Notes: generated by a model from the sequence alone, not told the origin. DNA of 64,000 nucleotides from Bacillota bacterium (GCA_023388495.1 JAEWGC010000028.1:124001-188000); one strand, 5' to 3'; positions 35,297 to 44,403 are shown, counted from the first letter of the stretch. Numbers and translations: made by a program.

Positions 35297-35581
35297 ATGA
35301 GGATAAATAAGATAGATAATATTTTCCAAGTTTATAACAAAAACTCAGGGGTAAAAAAAATCAACTCTAAGGAAATGTCAAAGGATATGGATGAAATCAA
35401 AATATCCAGTAAAGCAATAGAATTTCAATATGCATTACAAAAGGTTAAAGATGTAGAAGAAATGCGTATGGATAAGGTTGAAGATATTAAAAATAGGATT
35501 AAATCAGGGACATATAATATAGAAGGAAATAAAATAGCTGAAAAGATCCTCGAAAGCATCAATTTCAATAAAAAAATTTAG
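35297..35581 (+). CDS. flgM: Anti-sigma-D factor FlgM
   Basis: A 94-residue protein. The C-terminal half holds the FlgM sigma-binding pattern: DEIKISSKAIEFQYAL, then VEDIKNRIKSGTYNIEGNKIAEKIL. In the family it binds sigma-D until the hook is complete and is then exported. I take ATG 35297 as the start; the in-frame GTG at 35282 lies in the hairpin arm and would add five unusual residues. First gene of the flgM-flgN-flgK-flgK-flgL run under the sigma-D promoter, which implies negative feedback. Confidence 0.93.
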   Translation: MRINKIDNIFQVYNKNSGVKKINSKEMSKDMDEIKISSKAIEFQYALQKVKDVEEMRMDKVEDIKNRIKSGTYNIEGNKIAEKILESINFNKKI

Positions 35582-35596
35582 CGGCCGGTGATAAAA

Positions 35597-36064
35597 ATGA
35601 CTTTTACTGAAGAATTAGAAATAGTATTGGAAAAGGAATTAACTGTTTTAGTAGAATTAAAAGAGATTGCGTTTAAAAAAACAGATACTATTATCAATAA
35701 TCATATACGGAACTTAGAAGAGATAACAAAACAGGAAGAGACTCTAATAAATGAAATGGCACTTTTAGAAAATGAAAGAGAAAAACTATTAGATACTTGG
35801 GGTGTAGCTATAAATACCCCTATTTCTAGTGTAATAGAAAGAATAACAGAGGATAATAGTGGGTTGATCCGTATAACAGAGGAAATGAAGGAAGTCATGG
35901 AAGAGCTTTTCTTGAGAAACAAATTAAACAATGATCTTATAAAAGAAAATTTAGATTGGATAGATTTTAATATAAATTTAATTACCAGTGCCCATACAAG
36001 CCCAGGATATGGGAAGGAAAACAAGAAATCCAGCGGAAATAGTATTTTTGATAGGAAGGTGTAG
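35597..36064 (+). CDS. flgN: Flagellar chaperone FlgN
   Basis: A 155-residue all-helical protein matching the FlgN pattern: an N-terminal helix with LEKELTVLVELKEIAFKKTDTII and a middle helix TKQEETLINEMALLENERE. In the family it chaperones FlgK and FlgL, which are the next genes. I prefer ATG 35597 (GGTGATAAAA upstream) to the in-frame GTG at 35588. It lies between flgM and flgK as expected. Confidence 0.88.
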   Translation: MTFTEELEIVLEKELTVLVELKEIAFKKTDTIINNHIRNLEEITKQEETLINEMALLENEREKLLDTWGVAINTPISSVIERITEDNSGLIRITEEMKEVMEELFLRNKLNNDLIKENLDWIDFNINLITSAHTSPGYGKENKKSSGNSIFDRKV

Positions 36065-36066
36065 GG

Positions 36067-37458
36067 ATGAGCTTCGGAGGTTTATATATTTCAATATCAG
36101 GGTTACAGGCATCAAGACAATCTCTAGATACAGTTTCACATAATATATCTAATGCAAATAATAAAAACTATGTAAGGCAATCAGCAATACATGGAAATAA
36201 CCCATATACGAGAACAGCAGATGGTAGACTTGAAACAGGTACGGGAGTAAGTGTTATTCAAATAAGGCAGATTCGTGATGAATTCTTAGACTTGAAACTT
36301 AGACGTGAAATAGGGAGTTTTGGATACTATAATGCTAAATCACAGATTCTAGAAGATGTAGAAGGAGTATTTAATGAGATAACCAATAGTGGATTGCAGA
36401 AAGTAATGGATGATTTTTGGAATAATTGGAACGAACTATATAAAGAGCCAGAAAGCTTAACTATAAGAGGATTGGTACATGAATCCTCCGTTGCTTTTAC
36501 AGAAACTGTAAACCATATATCCACACAGCTAAATGACATAAAAACAAACTTAAATAAAGAAATACTTGTTAAAGTAGATGAAGTCAATAATATATTAAAT
36601 AATATAGCACAATTAAATAATAGTATTAAGCTAGTAGAAGGTCAAAATAGTAGAATGAAGGCCAATGATTTTAGAGATGAAAGAAATGCACTTTTAGATA
36701 GATTATCAGAACTACTTCCTGTTACAGCCTATGAAAACACCTTTGGAGAAACAATAGTATCACTACAAGGAAGAGATTTAATAAGTGGTAACCACGTGAG
36801 TACAATAGATGTAAAAACTAGTAAGGATGGATTAGGGCATATATATTGGAAGAATTCTAGTGAGAAAATAGATTTACAGGGATTAGGAGAGTTGGGTGGA
36901 TTTATAGATATAAGGGATACATCTATGAATGAATATATTGGTAGAGTGGACAAACTAGTTAAAGAAATGGCACAGAGGCTAAATGCTCTTCATAGAGGTG
37001 GGGCTGACTTAGAAGGAAATCTTGGAGAAGACTTCTTTGTAGGCATTGATGGAGATAATCCAGCTGCTAATATAAGAATAAATCCAATATTAGCTAATTT
37101 CAATAAAATAGCAGTATCAAAAACTGGTTCAATTGGAGACGGAGATATAGCAAAGGAAATCTATGAAATAAGAAATGAACTACTTTATGGAGATATGAAT
37201 TTAGACGACTATTATAGAGATATAGTCCTTTCCTTAGGTCTAGAGAGACAAGAATCAAGAACCATAGCAAGTAATCAAGATTTTTTAATCAGATCTATAG
37301 ATGAAAAAAGAAAAAGTATATCGGCAGTATCTTTAGATGAAGAAATGGCCGATATGATAAAGTTCCAGCACTCATATTCAGCAAACTCTAGAGTAATAAA
37401 TGCAATTGATGAAATGATAGAGACAGTTGTTAATAGAGTGGGATTAGTGGGGAGGTAG
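36067..37458 (+). CDS. flgK: Flagellar hook-associated protein FlgK, first copy
   Basis: A 463-residue hook-filament junction protein. The N-terminus has the hook/rod-family block LDTVSHNISNANNKNY and the C-terminus ends with EEMADMIKFQHSYSANSRVINAIDEMIETVVNRVG, the conserved terminal helices. Length is normal for a short FlgK. It starts 3 nt after flgN behind GGAAGGTG. A second flgK follows within 5 nt; the two share termini but differ strongly in the middle. Confidence 0.94.
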   Translation: MSFGGLYISISGLQASRQSLDTVSHNISNANNKNYVRQSAIHGNNPYTRTADGRLETGTGVSVIQIRQIRDEFLDLKLRREIGSFGYYNAKSQILEDVEGVFNEITNSGLQKVMDDFWNNWNELYKEPESLTIRGLVHESSVAFTETVNHISTQLNDIKTNLNKEILVKVDEVNNILNNIAQLNNSIKLVEGQNSRMKANDFRDERNALLDRLSELLPVTAYENTFGETIVSLQGRDLISGNHVSTIDVKTSKDGLGHIYWKNSSEKIDLQGLGELGGFIDIRDTSMNEYIGRVDKLVKEMAQRLNALHRGGADLEGNLGEDFFVGIDGDNPAANIRINPILANFNKIAVSKTGSIGDGDIAKEIYEIRNELLYGDMNLDDYYRDIVLSLGLERQESRTIASNQDFLIRSIDEKRKSISAVSLDEEMADMIKFQHSYSANSRVINAIDEMIETVVNRVGLVGR

Positions 37459-37462
37459 TTAA

Positions 37463-38899
37463 ATGTTTTTTGGATTTAATTCAGCAGTAAGAGGGCTTCT
37501 TGCATCACAAAGAGCTCTATATACTACAAATCATAATATAGACAATGCAAATACAAAAGGATATTCAAGGCAACAAATAGATCAAAGAGCTACAGATCCA
37601 TTCAAGATGCCAGGAATAGGGTTCTTAGGTACTGGTACGGAAATTCATAATATTCAAAGAGTAAGGGATTCCTTTGTGGATTTTAAATATTGGAATGAAA
37701 CAGCTCCAAAGGGAGAATGGGAAATAAAGAAAAACTCATTAACAGAAATAGAAAAGCTAATGGGGGAACCTTCAAATAATAGTTTTAGAAAATATATGGA
37801 TGATTTTTATAAATCCTTAGATGAGATGAGTAAAAACCCTTCAGATATGGCCTTTAGGGAGCCAGTAAAGGAAAACGCAATGGCCTTTGCAAAACATATT
37901 AATGAGACAGCAGAAAGACTACAAAATATGAAAAAAGAAACAGAATACTCTATAGATATGAAAGTAAAAAATATAAATAGTTTAAGTAGTCAAATTGTAG
38001 GGTTAAATAGACAAATTTATTCTCAGGAATTAGATGGCAAACCTGCAAATGATTTAAGAGATAAAAGAGAGCTACTTGTAGATGAATTAGCTAAGATTGT
38101 AAATATAAGAGTAAAGGAATCATCAGATGGAAAATATACTGTTTCTGTAGGAGGCATATCCCTAGTAGACCATCTATATTCAAATAAAGTAATATTCAAT
38201 AAGGATGGAGCTGAAGGCAAGAAAATAACTTGGGAAAACGGAAGTACAATAGATCTTAAATCGGGAGAGCTACAAGGGTTATTAGATATATATGAAGGAA
38301 ATGGACAAGGAAATAGTTATAGAGGTATACCATATTTTATGGATCAATTAGATAAATTCGCAAAAGGATTTGCAGATAAGTTTAATGAACAGCATGAAAA
38401 AGGACAAACATTAAAAGATGAATCAGGAGCTAGTAAAACAGGAATTAGTTTCTTTAAATATAATGGAAATAGTCCTGCGGCTACTTTAACCTTATCAGAA
38501 GATATACTAAAAGATATAAAAAATATTGCAGCAGGTTCAGAAGGTGGAGATGGGAGTGCAGAAGACAATAAAAACCTATTAGCCCTAATTTCTCAAAGAG
38601 AGTCTAAGAACTTTTTTGAGGGCTCAGTATCCCAAGGAACTCCAGATGATTTCATCAAGTCCATGCTTTCATCTATGGCAGTAGACAGCCTTCAAGCAGG
38701 CAGACTATATAAAACTCAGGAGCTTATACAAAAAAACATAGAAACAAAGCGTAGTTCCATATCAGGGGTAAACTTAGATGAAGAAATGGCAGATATGGTA
38801 AGGTTTCAGCATGTATATGTAGCTTCATCAAAGATGATATCAACTATGGATATGATAATAGATATTACTGTAAATAGACTTGGTCTAGTTGGAAGATAG
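37463..38899 (+). CDS. flgK: Flagellar hook-associated protein FlgK, second copy
   Basis: A 478-residue FlgK paralogue. N-terminal ALYTTNHNIDNANTKGYSRQQ and C-terminal DEEMADMVRFQHVYVASSKMI match the family, as does the central NDLRDKRELLVDELAKI. Both copies have intact terminal helices, so both could enter the filament junction. GGGAGG lies upstream of ATG, overlapping the end of the first copy. Tandem complete flgK genes are less common than one; whether they form a heteromeric junction or are used alternatively is unknown. Confidence 0.93.
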   Translation: MFFGFNSAVRGLLASQRALYTTNHNIDNANTKGYSRQQIDQRATDPFKMPGIGFLGTGTEIHNIQRVRDSFVDFKYWNETAPKGEWEIKKNSLTEIEKLMGEPSNNSFRKYMDDFYKSLDEMSKNPSDMAFREPVKENAMAFAKHINETAERLQNMKKETEYSIDMKVKNINSLSSQIVGLNRQIYSQELDGKPANDLRDKRELLVDELAKIVNIRVKESSDGKYTVSVGGISLVDHLYSNKVIFNKDGAEGKKITWENGSTIDLKSGELQGLLDIYEGNGQGNSYRGIPYFMDQLDKFAKGFADKFNEQHEKGQTLKDESGASKTGISFFKYNGNSPAATLTLSEDILKDIKNIAAGSEGGDGSAEDNKNLLALISQRESKNFFEGSVSQGTPDDFIKSMLSSMAVDSLQAGRLYKTQELIQKNIETKRSSISGVNLDEEMADMVRFQHVYVASSKMISTMDMIIDITVNRLGLVGR

Positions 38900-38912
38900 T
38901 AGAGGTGATTAA

Positions 38913-39845
38913 ATGCGTATAACAAATAACATGCTAATAAACAACATGACATACAATCTAAATGGCACCTTGCAAAGATTAGAAAAACTACAATACGAAT
39001 CATCTGTAGGTAAAAAGTTTAGAGTTCCATCAGATGATCCAATAGGTGCAAGTAAATCACTAAAATTTAATACAGATATATCAAAGGTAGAACAATATAT
39101 AAGGAATGCAAAGGATGCATCCTCTTGGATGAAGGAAACAGAATCAGCATTAAAGGAAATCAACGCAGTGCTTCATAGAGCAAATGAACTAACAGTCCAA
39201 GCTGCAAATGGTACAAATACAGAAGACCTAGATAAGATAAAGGATGAAATATCTGAGCTAAAGGGACATTTAATCCAAGTAGCTAACTCCACCTATGCAG
39301 GAAGATCATTATTTACTGGATTTAAGACAGACAAGGAATTATTAGATAGTGACGGAAAATATAAAGAGAATATAGAATTAGATGAAGTATTTGTATATAA
39401 TGTAGGAGTGGCAGAAACAGTAAAAGTAAACACTTTGGCCAATAGAATTTTTGGTAGCGTAAAAGCCGATGGTACAGCGGATTATGATTCTGCAGCAGCT
39501 CAAGATTCAGAGGCTTATTTGATTAAAGTTTTTACTGACTTAGAAGATGCCTTAACCAGCAAAGATTCAGATGGAATCCAAAAGGCCTTAGGTAATATAA
39601 AAGATTCAATGAACCAAGTACTCTCAGTTACAGCAGAAATAGGAGCTAAGTCAAATAGATTAGAACTAACACAAAGCAAATTAGAAGATCAATTGATAAC
39701 TCTTAATGAACTATTATCCTTCAATGAAGATGTTAGCCTGCCAGATGCTATGATGAGGTTAGCCATAGAAGAAAATATATATAGAGCTAGTTTAATGGTA
39801 GGATCTAAGATAATACAACCAAGTTTAATGGACTTTTTAAGATAA
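38913..39845 (+). CDS. flgL: Flagellar hook-associated protein FlgL
   Basis: A 310-residue second hook-filament junction protein, related to flagellin. N-terminal MRITNNMLINNMTYNLNG and SSVGKKFRVPSDDPIGASKS, and the C-terminal LPDAMMRLAIEENIYRASLM, are typical. AGAGGTGA precedes the ATG. It is the last gene before a hairpin terminator at 39851. Confidence 0.95.
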   Translation: MRITNNMLINNMTYNLNGTLQRLEKLQYESSVGKKFRVPSDDPIGASKSLKFNTDISKVEQYIRNAKDASSWMKETESALKEINAVLHRANELTVQAANGTNTEDLDKIKDEISELKGHLIQVANSTYAGRSLFTGFKTDKELLDSDGKYKENIELDEVFVYNVGVAETVKVNTLANRIFGSVKADGTADYDSAAAQDSEAYLIKVFTDLEDALTSKDSDGIQKALGNIKDSMNQVLSVTAEIGAKSNRLELTQSKLEDQLITLNELLSFNEDVSLPDAMMRLAIEENIYRASLMVGSKIIQPSLMDFLR

Positions 39846-39850
39846 TTGTA

Positions 39851-39880
39851 GGGAACGATCTCTGTATCGTTCCTTATTTA
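39851..39880 (+). terminator. Terminator after flgL
   Basis: GGGAACGAT / ATCGTTCC hairpin with a 6-nt loop and following T-rich sequence, 5 nt after the flgL stop. Confidence 0.8.
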
Positions 39881-40017
39881 CATGGGCATACATTTGGATG
39901 CCTATTTTTTATGGTTTTGGGTACAAATACTTATAGTAGAAGGATTAAAAATAATGTATAATAATTTCATAAATTGTATTATAATGGAATTAGTGTAGAA
40001 CTAAGGAGGAAATACAA

Positions 40018-40467
40018 TTGAAAATAAAAACCACGAATTTCGGTGAAATAGAGATAGAAAAAGATAATATAATCTATTTTGGAGAAGGAATCCCAGCCTT
40101 TGAAGAAGAAAAAGAATTTATAATCATATTTAACGAAGACAAAGAAAATCCTTTTCATTGGCTACAATCAGTTAAAAGTCCTAGTTTATCCTTTGTAATA
40201 ATAAATCCATTTGAAATATTCACTGACTATGATATATTACTTCCACAGACAGCAATCAATAAGTTGAAAATAGAAAAAGAAGAAGATGTAACTATTTACT
40301 CTATGGTAGTTGTACCAGAGGATATAGAAAAAATGACAACTAATCTACTAGGACCAATAGTCATTAACACAAAGGAAAGATTAGGCAAACAGGTAATCTT
40401 AGATGATGAAAGATATACTACTAAGCATTTTATTTTTAATCAAGACTCCAAAGTAGGAGGCCAATAA
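40018..40467 (+). CDS. fliW: Flagellar assembly factor FliW
   Basis: A 149-residue protein. FliW binds flagellin and, when free, antagonises CsrA, so it couples flagellin translation to export. Family blocks are IIYFGEGIPAFEEEKEFII (about residues 20-38) and LLGPIVINTKERLGKQVIL (about 102-120). The start is TTG at 40018 with a strong AAGGAGG. It lies 1 nt ahead of csrA, the usual pair. A TATAAT at 39980-39985 may be its -10 element, but no convincing -35 was seen. Confidence 0.95.
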   Translation: MKIKTTNFGEIEIEKDNIIYFGEGIPAFEEEKEFIIIFNEDKENPFHWLQSVKSPSLSFVIINPFEIFTDYDILLPQTAINKLKIEKEEDVTIYSMVVVPEDIEKMTTNLLGPIVINTKERLGKQVILDDERYTTKHFIFNQDSKVGGQ

Positions 40468-40468
40468 T

Positions 40469-40693
40469 ATGCTGATACTTACAAGAAAAAAAGATGAATC
40501 AATAATTATAGATGGAAACATCGAAATAAAGATAATAGAAATAGAAGATGGCAAGGTTAAAATCGGTATTGATGCACCAAAAAACATTGATATTGTCCGT
40601 AAAGAATTATATAAAAGAATGCAAGAAGAGAACTTAGCTGCTGCTAATAATATTTCTAAACTAGAAGATATAAAGAAATTTTTCAATAGATAG
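40469..40693 (+). CDS. csrA: Carbon storage regulator CsrA
   Basis: A 74-residue RNA-binding protein that represses translation at GGA motifs. MLILTRKKDESIIID at the N-terminus and VKIGIDAPKNIDIVRKELY in the middle are the complete CsrA core. It lies directly behind fliW, and two GGA sites of the expected kind lie in the flagellin leader 4 kb downstream. Confidence 0.96.
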   Translation: MLILTRKKDESIIIDGNIEIKIIEIEDGKVKIGIDAPKNIDIVRKELYKRMQEENLAAANNISKLEDIKKFFNR

Positions 40694-40726
40694 AGTAATT
40701 AAATTACTACTCAAGGAGGATGCAGC

Positions 40727-42301
40727 ATGGCCATGGACGGTACAGAAAGACTTTGTATTAGCAAAAATGGATTTTGGAAAGTACTCATAGTAGATGATGA
40801 TAATTTTATACATAGGATGCTAAAGGAAATCAATAGAAACCTTATGTTTGAGGATAAAAATATAAAATTTTATAGTGCGTATACATCAGCGGAAGCTATA
40901 AAAATAGTAAAAGAAAATAAAGATATAGCCTTAGTATTACTAGATGTTTTTCTAGAAGAAAAGGATTTAGGATTAGGATTGGGTATAGCAAGATATATTA
41001 GAGAAGATTTAAAGAATACTGATGTTAGAATTGTTCTAATGACTGGTAAGGGCTCCAGCAGTTTACAGGATGAAGTTATATTAAATTATGATATAAACGG
41101 CTATGAAAACAAATCTGATTTATTTGCTAAAAAAATGAACACCGTTATTTTATCATCCTTAAGATCTTTTAGGGATATTAATCGTATAAGAAATAATAGA
41201 GAGTCCATGGAAAAAGTAGTATCATCCATATCTAAGTTATATGAAAAGGATGCCCTAAACGATTTTCTAGTATCTAGTTTATGTCATCTTAGCTCATTGA
41301 TCAATCAATGTAAGGATAGAGAAGAGTGTAATATAAATTCCTTTGCAGCAGTTAGACAAGGGGAAACCAATATATTTATTATAGTTGGTGCAACGGGTAA
41401 ATATAAAAACTTCATTAACAATAAAATTAGAGAAACTGTTTCAGAAACTGATTTAATAAAGGTAAATAAGATATTTAATGGTGGAGAACACGAGTTATTT
41501 GATGATTGTTATATAGCAAGATACAGAAGCACAGCAGGAAATGAGGCCATTATATTTATAGAGAATGAGGATCTGATAGACCATGTAGATATGGAGTTAT
41601 TAGATGTATTCCATAAAAGCATATCTGCAACCTTCGATAACCTTTGCCTAAATCTAGAAATAGAAGCAACACAAAAGGAAATATTATATACTTTAGGTGA
41701 GGTTACAGAAGCAAGGTCAGAGGAAACAGGCTCCCACGTAAAGAGAGTATCTAAATATTGTCAATTGCTGTCAGAAGAATATGGTTTAAGCCAAAGAGAC
41801 ACTATGCTACTTACCCATGCCTCACCAATACACGATATAGGTAAGGTAGCAATTCCTGATAATATACTCTTAAAACCAGGTAAACTAACACCAGAAGAAT
41901 TTAATATAATAAAATCACATACAACAATAGGATATAATCTCTTAAAAAATTCAAAAAGAGAAATCCTAAAGGCAGCAGCCATAGTAGCTTACGAACATCA
42001 TGAGAGATACGACGGCAAAGGATATCCAAGAGGATTAAAAGGCGAAGAGATCCATATCTATGGAAGAATATCAGCCATAGCAGATGTATTCGATGCCCTA
42101 GACTCTCCTAGAGTATATAAAAAGGCTTGGGTAATGAATGATATACTAATGTATTTTAGAGAAGAAAGTGGAAAACATTTCGATCCTAAATTAGTAGACA
42201 TACTATTTGACAATTTAGATAAATTTTTAGAAATAAAAGAAAAATATTCTGATGAAAATGCTAAAGTTATTGGACAAGCATCTGAGAAAAATGGAGATTA
42301 A
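40727..42301 (+). CDS. HD-GYP response regulator (REC + DUF3369 + HD-GYP)
   Basis: A 524-residue cytoplasmic signalling protein. Residues of about 18-125 form a receiver domain (VLIVDDDNFIHRML, phospho-Asp in VLLDVFLEEK, LMTGKG). Residues of about 150-310 are a DUF3369-like sensor. Residues of about 325-500 form an HD-GYP phosphodiesterase with HDIGKVAIPD and HHERYDGKGYP. The family degrades cyclic di-GMP, which would favour motility. AAGGAGG precedes the ATG. The last codons (AKVIGQAS region) are echoed at 44404-44435, in front of flagellin, suggesting that its original 3' end was displaced by an insertion. Confidence 0.93.
   Translation: MAMDGTERLCISKNGFWKVLIVDDDNFIHRMLKEINRNLMFEDKNIKFYSAYTSAEAIKIVKENKDIALVLLDVFLEEKDLGLGLGIARYIREDLKNTDVRIVLMTGKGSSSLQDEVILNYDINGYENKSDLFAKKMNTVILSSLRSFRDINRIRNNRESMEKVVSSISKLYEKDALNDFLVSSLCHLSSLINQCKDREECNINSFAAVRQGETNIFIIVGATGKYKNFINNKIRETVSETDLIKVNKIFNGGEHELFDDCYIARYRSTAGNEAIIFIENEDLIDHVDMELLDVFHKSISATFDNLCLNLEIEATQKEILYTLGEVTEARSEETGSHVKRVSKYCQLLSEEYGLSQRDTMLLTHASPIHDIGKVAIPDNILLKPGKLTPEEFNIIKSHTTIGYNLLKNSKREILKAAAIVAYEHHERYDGKGYPRGLKGEEIHIYGRISAIADVFDALDSPRVYKKAWVMNDILMYFREESGKHFDPKLVDILFDNLDKFLEIKEKYSDENAKVIGQASEKNGD
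42257..42288 (+). repeat. Left copy of a 32-bp repeat: HD-GYP gene end / decayed flagellin promoter
   Basis: It matches 44404-44435 at 27 of 32 positions. The shared reading frame is N-(A/T)-K-V-I-G-Q-A-S-(E/D). The other copy is the sigma-D promoter of flagellin; here the -10 part reads CTGAGAA instead of CCGATAA and should be dead. Confidence 0.8.
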
Positions 42302-42320
42302 ATATATAATTTAAGTTAAC

Positions 42321-42352
42321 GAGAGCTGAGGATATTATCCTAGCTCTTTTTG
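42321..42352 (+). terminator. Terminator after the HD-GYP gene
   Basis: AGAGCT(G)AGGATA pairs with TATCCTAGCTCT with one bulged G, followed by a T-run. Confidence 0.8.
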
Positions 42353-42420
42353 CATAATTGAATATTATATGAAATATTCTTATATTGTTGTAATGATTAA
42401 ATCCTTTGTATATACTATAA

Positions 42421-42444
42421 GTACACAATATATTTGTTGTGTAC
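42421..42444. promoter_or_regulatory. Operator-like dyad upstream of the ATPase/nuclease-like pair
   Basis: GTACACAA (42421-42428) and TTGTGTAC (42437-42444) are perfect inverted arms 8 nt apart. A TATAAT lies at 42471-42476, about 57 nt before the ATPase start. A repressor site controlling this accessory pair is plausible; no regulator gene is adjacent. Confidence 0.5.
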
Positions 42445-42532
42445 ACTTATACTTATACATAACAAATGGGTATAATCTAGTAACAATAAAATTATACTGT
42501 ATATGTAATTTAAATATAGAGGGGGTTAACTG

Positions 42533-43813
42533 ATGATTTTAACTCTAAAAAATATAGGCAAAATTAAAGATGCAAGGGTTGAATTAAATGGTATTACTGT
42601 TATTGCTGGTGAAAACAATACAGGTAAAAGTACAGTTGGTAAGACTTTATTTTGTATATTTAATAGTTTTTATAAGATTAATGAACAAATTCAAAAAGAA
42701 AGAAGAAATGCCATAAGAAAAGCTTTAGGTACTATATATCTAAACCGTAACTATATATTTTCTAGCAGCTTGGATGTAGAAGATCTAATAGATAATATAT
42801 TCGAAAATACAGAGATATATAAATCAAATATAAATCTATTACAAAATAGAGTAAGAGAACATTTAATAATTGATAGAGATATTGATAAAGATATAAACGA
42901 GGTATTCATTGAAAATACCGTAAAGAAAATATTGCAAATTATATCCATTTCTGACGAAGAAATCTTTGAAACAGTATTGTCACAAAAACTAAATGTGGAA
43001 TTTAATAACCAAGTTAATAATATCTATCTTTTCAATAAGGTTGGAATTGTAGAATTAAATATTAAAGGTACTAACATTAAAATTTTAATACAAGACAATG
43101 AAGTCAAAAATATTTCAGAAAAACTTAATTTAAATACAGAGGTAGTATATATTGATGATCCATTTGTATTAGATGAAATAAGACCCGTGCCACCATATTT
43201 AAGATCAGAGAATTATACGAACCATAGGCTTCATTTACAATCCAAACTTAGAAATATGAAAGAAGATTTTGGAATAGAAGATGCTATAAATAAGATTATT
43301 GTATCAGAGAAGATAGAGAATATTATTTCTAAAATAAACACTATATGTAGTGGTGAAATGATAAAAACTTCAAATGCAAGATTTGGTTATAAAGAAAATA
43401 ATAAAGAAAAAGTATTGGATATAAAAAATATATCTACTGGATTAAAAACATTTGTTATATTAAAAACTTTGCTACTAAATGGCATTATTGAAGATAATGG
43501 AACTATTATTTTAGATGAGCCAGAAATCCACTTACACCCAGAATGGCAAATCTTATTTGCAGAGATTATTGTTCTCCTACAAAAAGAATTCAATATGCAC
43601 ATTTTATTAAATACCCATAGCCCATATTTTTTACGAGCGATACAAGTATATTCTGCAAAATATGAAATAGCTGATAAATGTAATTACTATTTGGCTGAAA
43701 ATGTAGAAGACAAAGCTATAATTAGAGATGTAACTACAGATATAGATGAGATATATGCTAAGCTCGCAAAGCCTTTTGAAAGATTGGAAGTTGAGAGGTA
43801 TAGTGATGATTGA
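42533..43813 (+). CDS. ABC/RecF-type AAA ATPase, accessory
   Basis: A 426-residue ATPase of the RecF/OLD/AAA_15-AAA_21 kind. Walker A is GENNTGKST (residues 26-34). A helical insertion at about 45-260 replaces the coiled-coil hinge. ISTGLKTF (about 299) is a divergent signature, TIILDEPEIHLHP (about 324-336) is Walker B, and LLNTHSPYFL the H-loop. No TOPRIM domain is present, so it is not a complete OLD nuclease. The next gene overlaps it by 8 nt and looks like a nuclease. Two-gene ATPase-plus-effector sets of this form are common in anti-phage defence, but I cannot assign a named system. The start has AGAGGGGG upstream. Confidence 0.8.
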   Translation: MILTLKNIGKIKDARVELNGITVIAGENNTGKSTVGKTLFCIFNSFYKINEQIQKERRNAIRKALGTIYLNRNYIFSSSLDVEDLIDNIFENTEIYKSNINLLQNRVREHLIIDRDIDKDINEVFIENTVKKILQIISISDEEIFETVLSQKLNVEFNNQVNNIYLFNKVGIVELNIKGTNIKILIQDNEVKNISEKLNLNTEVVYIDDPFVLDEIRPVPPYLRSENYTNHRLHLQSKLRNMKEDFGIEDAINKIIVSEKIENIISKINTICSGEMIKTSNARFGYKENNKEKVLDIKNISTGLKTFVILKTLLLNGIIEDNGTIILDEPEIHLHPEWQILFAEIIVLLQKEFNMHILLNTHSPYFLRAIQVYSAKYEIADKCNYYLAENVEDKAIIRDVTTDIDEIYAKLAKPFERLEVERYSDD

Positions 43814-44390
43814 TATTCAGGAATATGATATTTTTATAAAAAATAAAAGTACTCTCAAGGAAACCTCCAAAGATGATGCAGATAAAAAAGATATAAAATA
43901 TATGACTAGTTCAGAATTTGAAGTTATTGACTTTGATGGCGTAAAAGATGATTATATAAAAACCCTAAAGTTAGAAGATACACCAAAATCAAATGATGCC
44001 TTATATATAAAGGATACTGGGCTATATTTTATTGAATTTAAAAATGGAAATATGAAAAAAGAAATACATAAGGTAAGAAGAAAAATATTTGATAGTTTAT
44101 TAATTTTTACTGATATAATTAATAAAGGAATTTCCTATACAAGGGAAAATATTAACTATATTTTGGTCTATAACAAGGATTATAGACCAAATCCTACGGG
44201 AAAGTTGGACAAGGATGAAGTACAGGAATCAAAAGAACTTGATAAGCTTGCAGGATTTATAATTAAACATGGAAGGTTAGAGTCTGATCCTTTTGAGTTA
44301 AAAAAGCAATTTGAGAGGTTATACTTTAAAAAAGTTTATACATGGACTGCAGAGGAGTTTGAAGAAAAGTTTATAAATAAACAAAAATGA
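43806..44390 (+). CDS. Unrecognised partner protein with a PD-(D/E)xK-like motif
   Basis: A 194-residue protein I do not recognise. Asp64 in SNDALYI, then IEFKNGN with Glu77 and Lys79, gives a D-x12-E-x-K pattern in a strand-turn-strand setting, as in PD-(D/E)xK nucleases; the following helix is very basic (MKKEIHKVRRKIF). I start it at ATG 43806, seven nt after GAGAGG; the longer reading from 43746 lies inside the ATPase gene. Translational coupling to the ATPase implies joint function. A nuclease effector is an inference from one motif. Confidence 0.6.
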   Translation: MIDIQEYDIFIKNKSTLKETSKDDADKKDIKYMTSSEFEVIDFDGVKDDYIKTLKLEDTPKSNDALYIKDTGLYFIEFKNGNMKKEIHKVRRKIFDSLLIFTDIINKGISYTRENINYILVYNKDYRPNPTGKLDKDEVQESKELDKLAGFIIKHGRLESDPFELKKQFERLYFKKVYTWTAEEFEEKFINKQK

Positions 44391-44403
44391 AAAATTTATA
44401 AAA

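Noticed and set aside
42533..43813. The ATPase as an OLD/Gabija GajA or PARIS AriA protein
   Set aside because: It lacks a TOPRIM domain, and the partner does not look like a helicase or a TOPRIM/DUF4435 protein, so naming a known system would be a guess.
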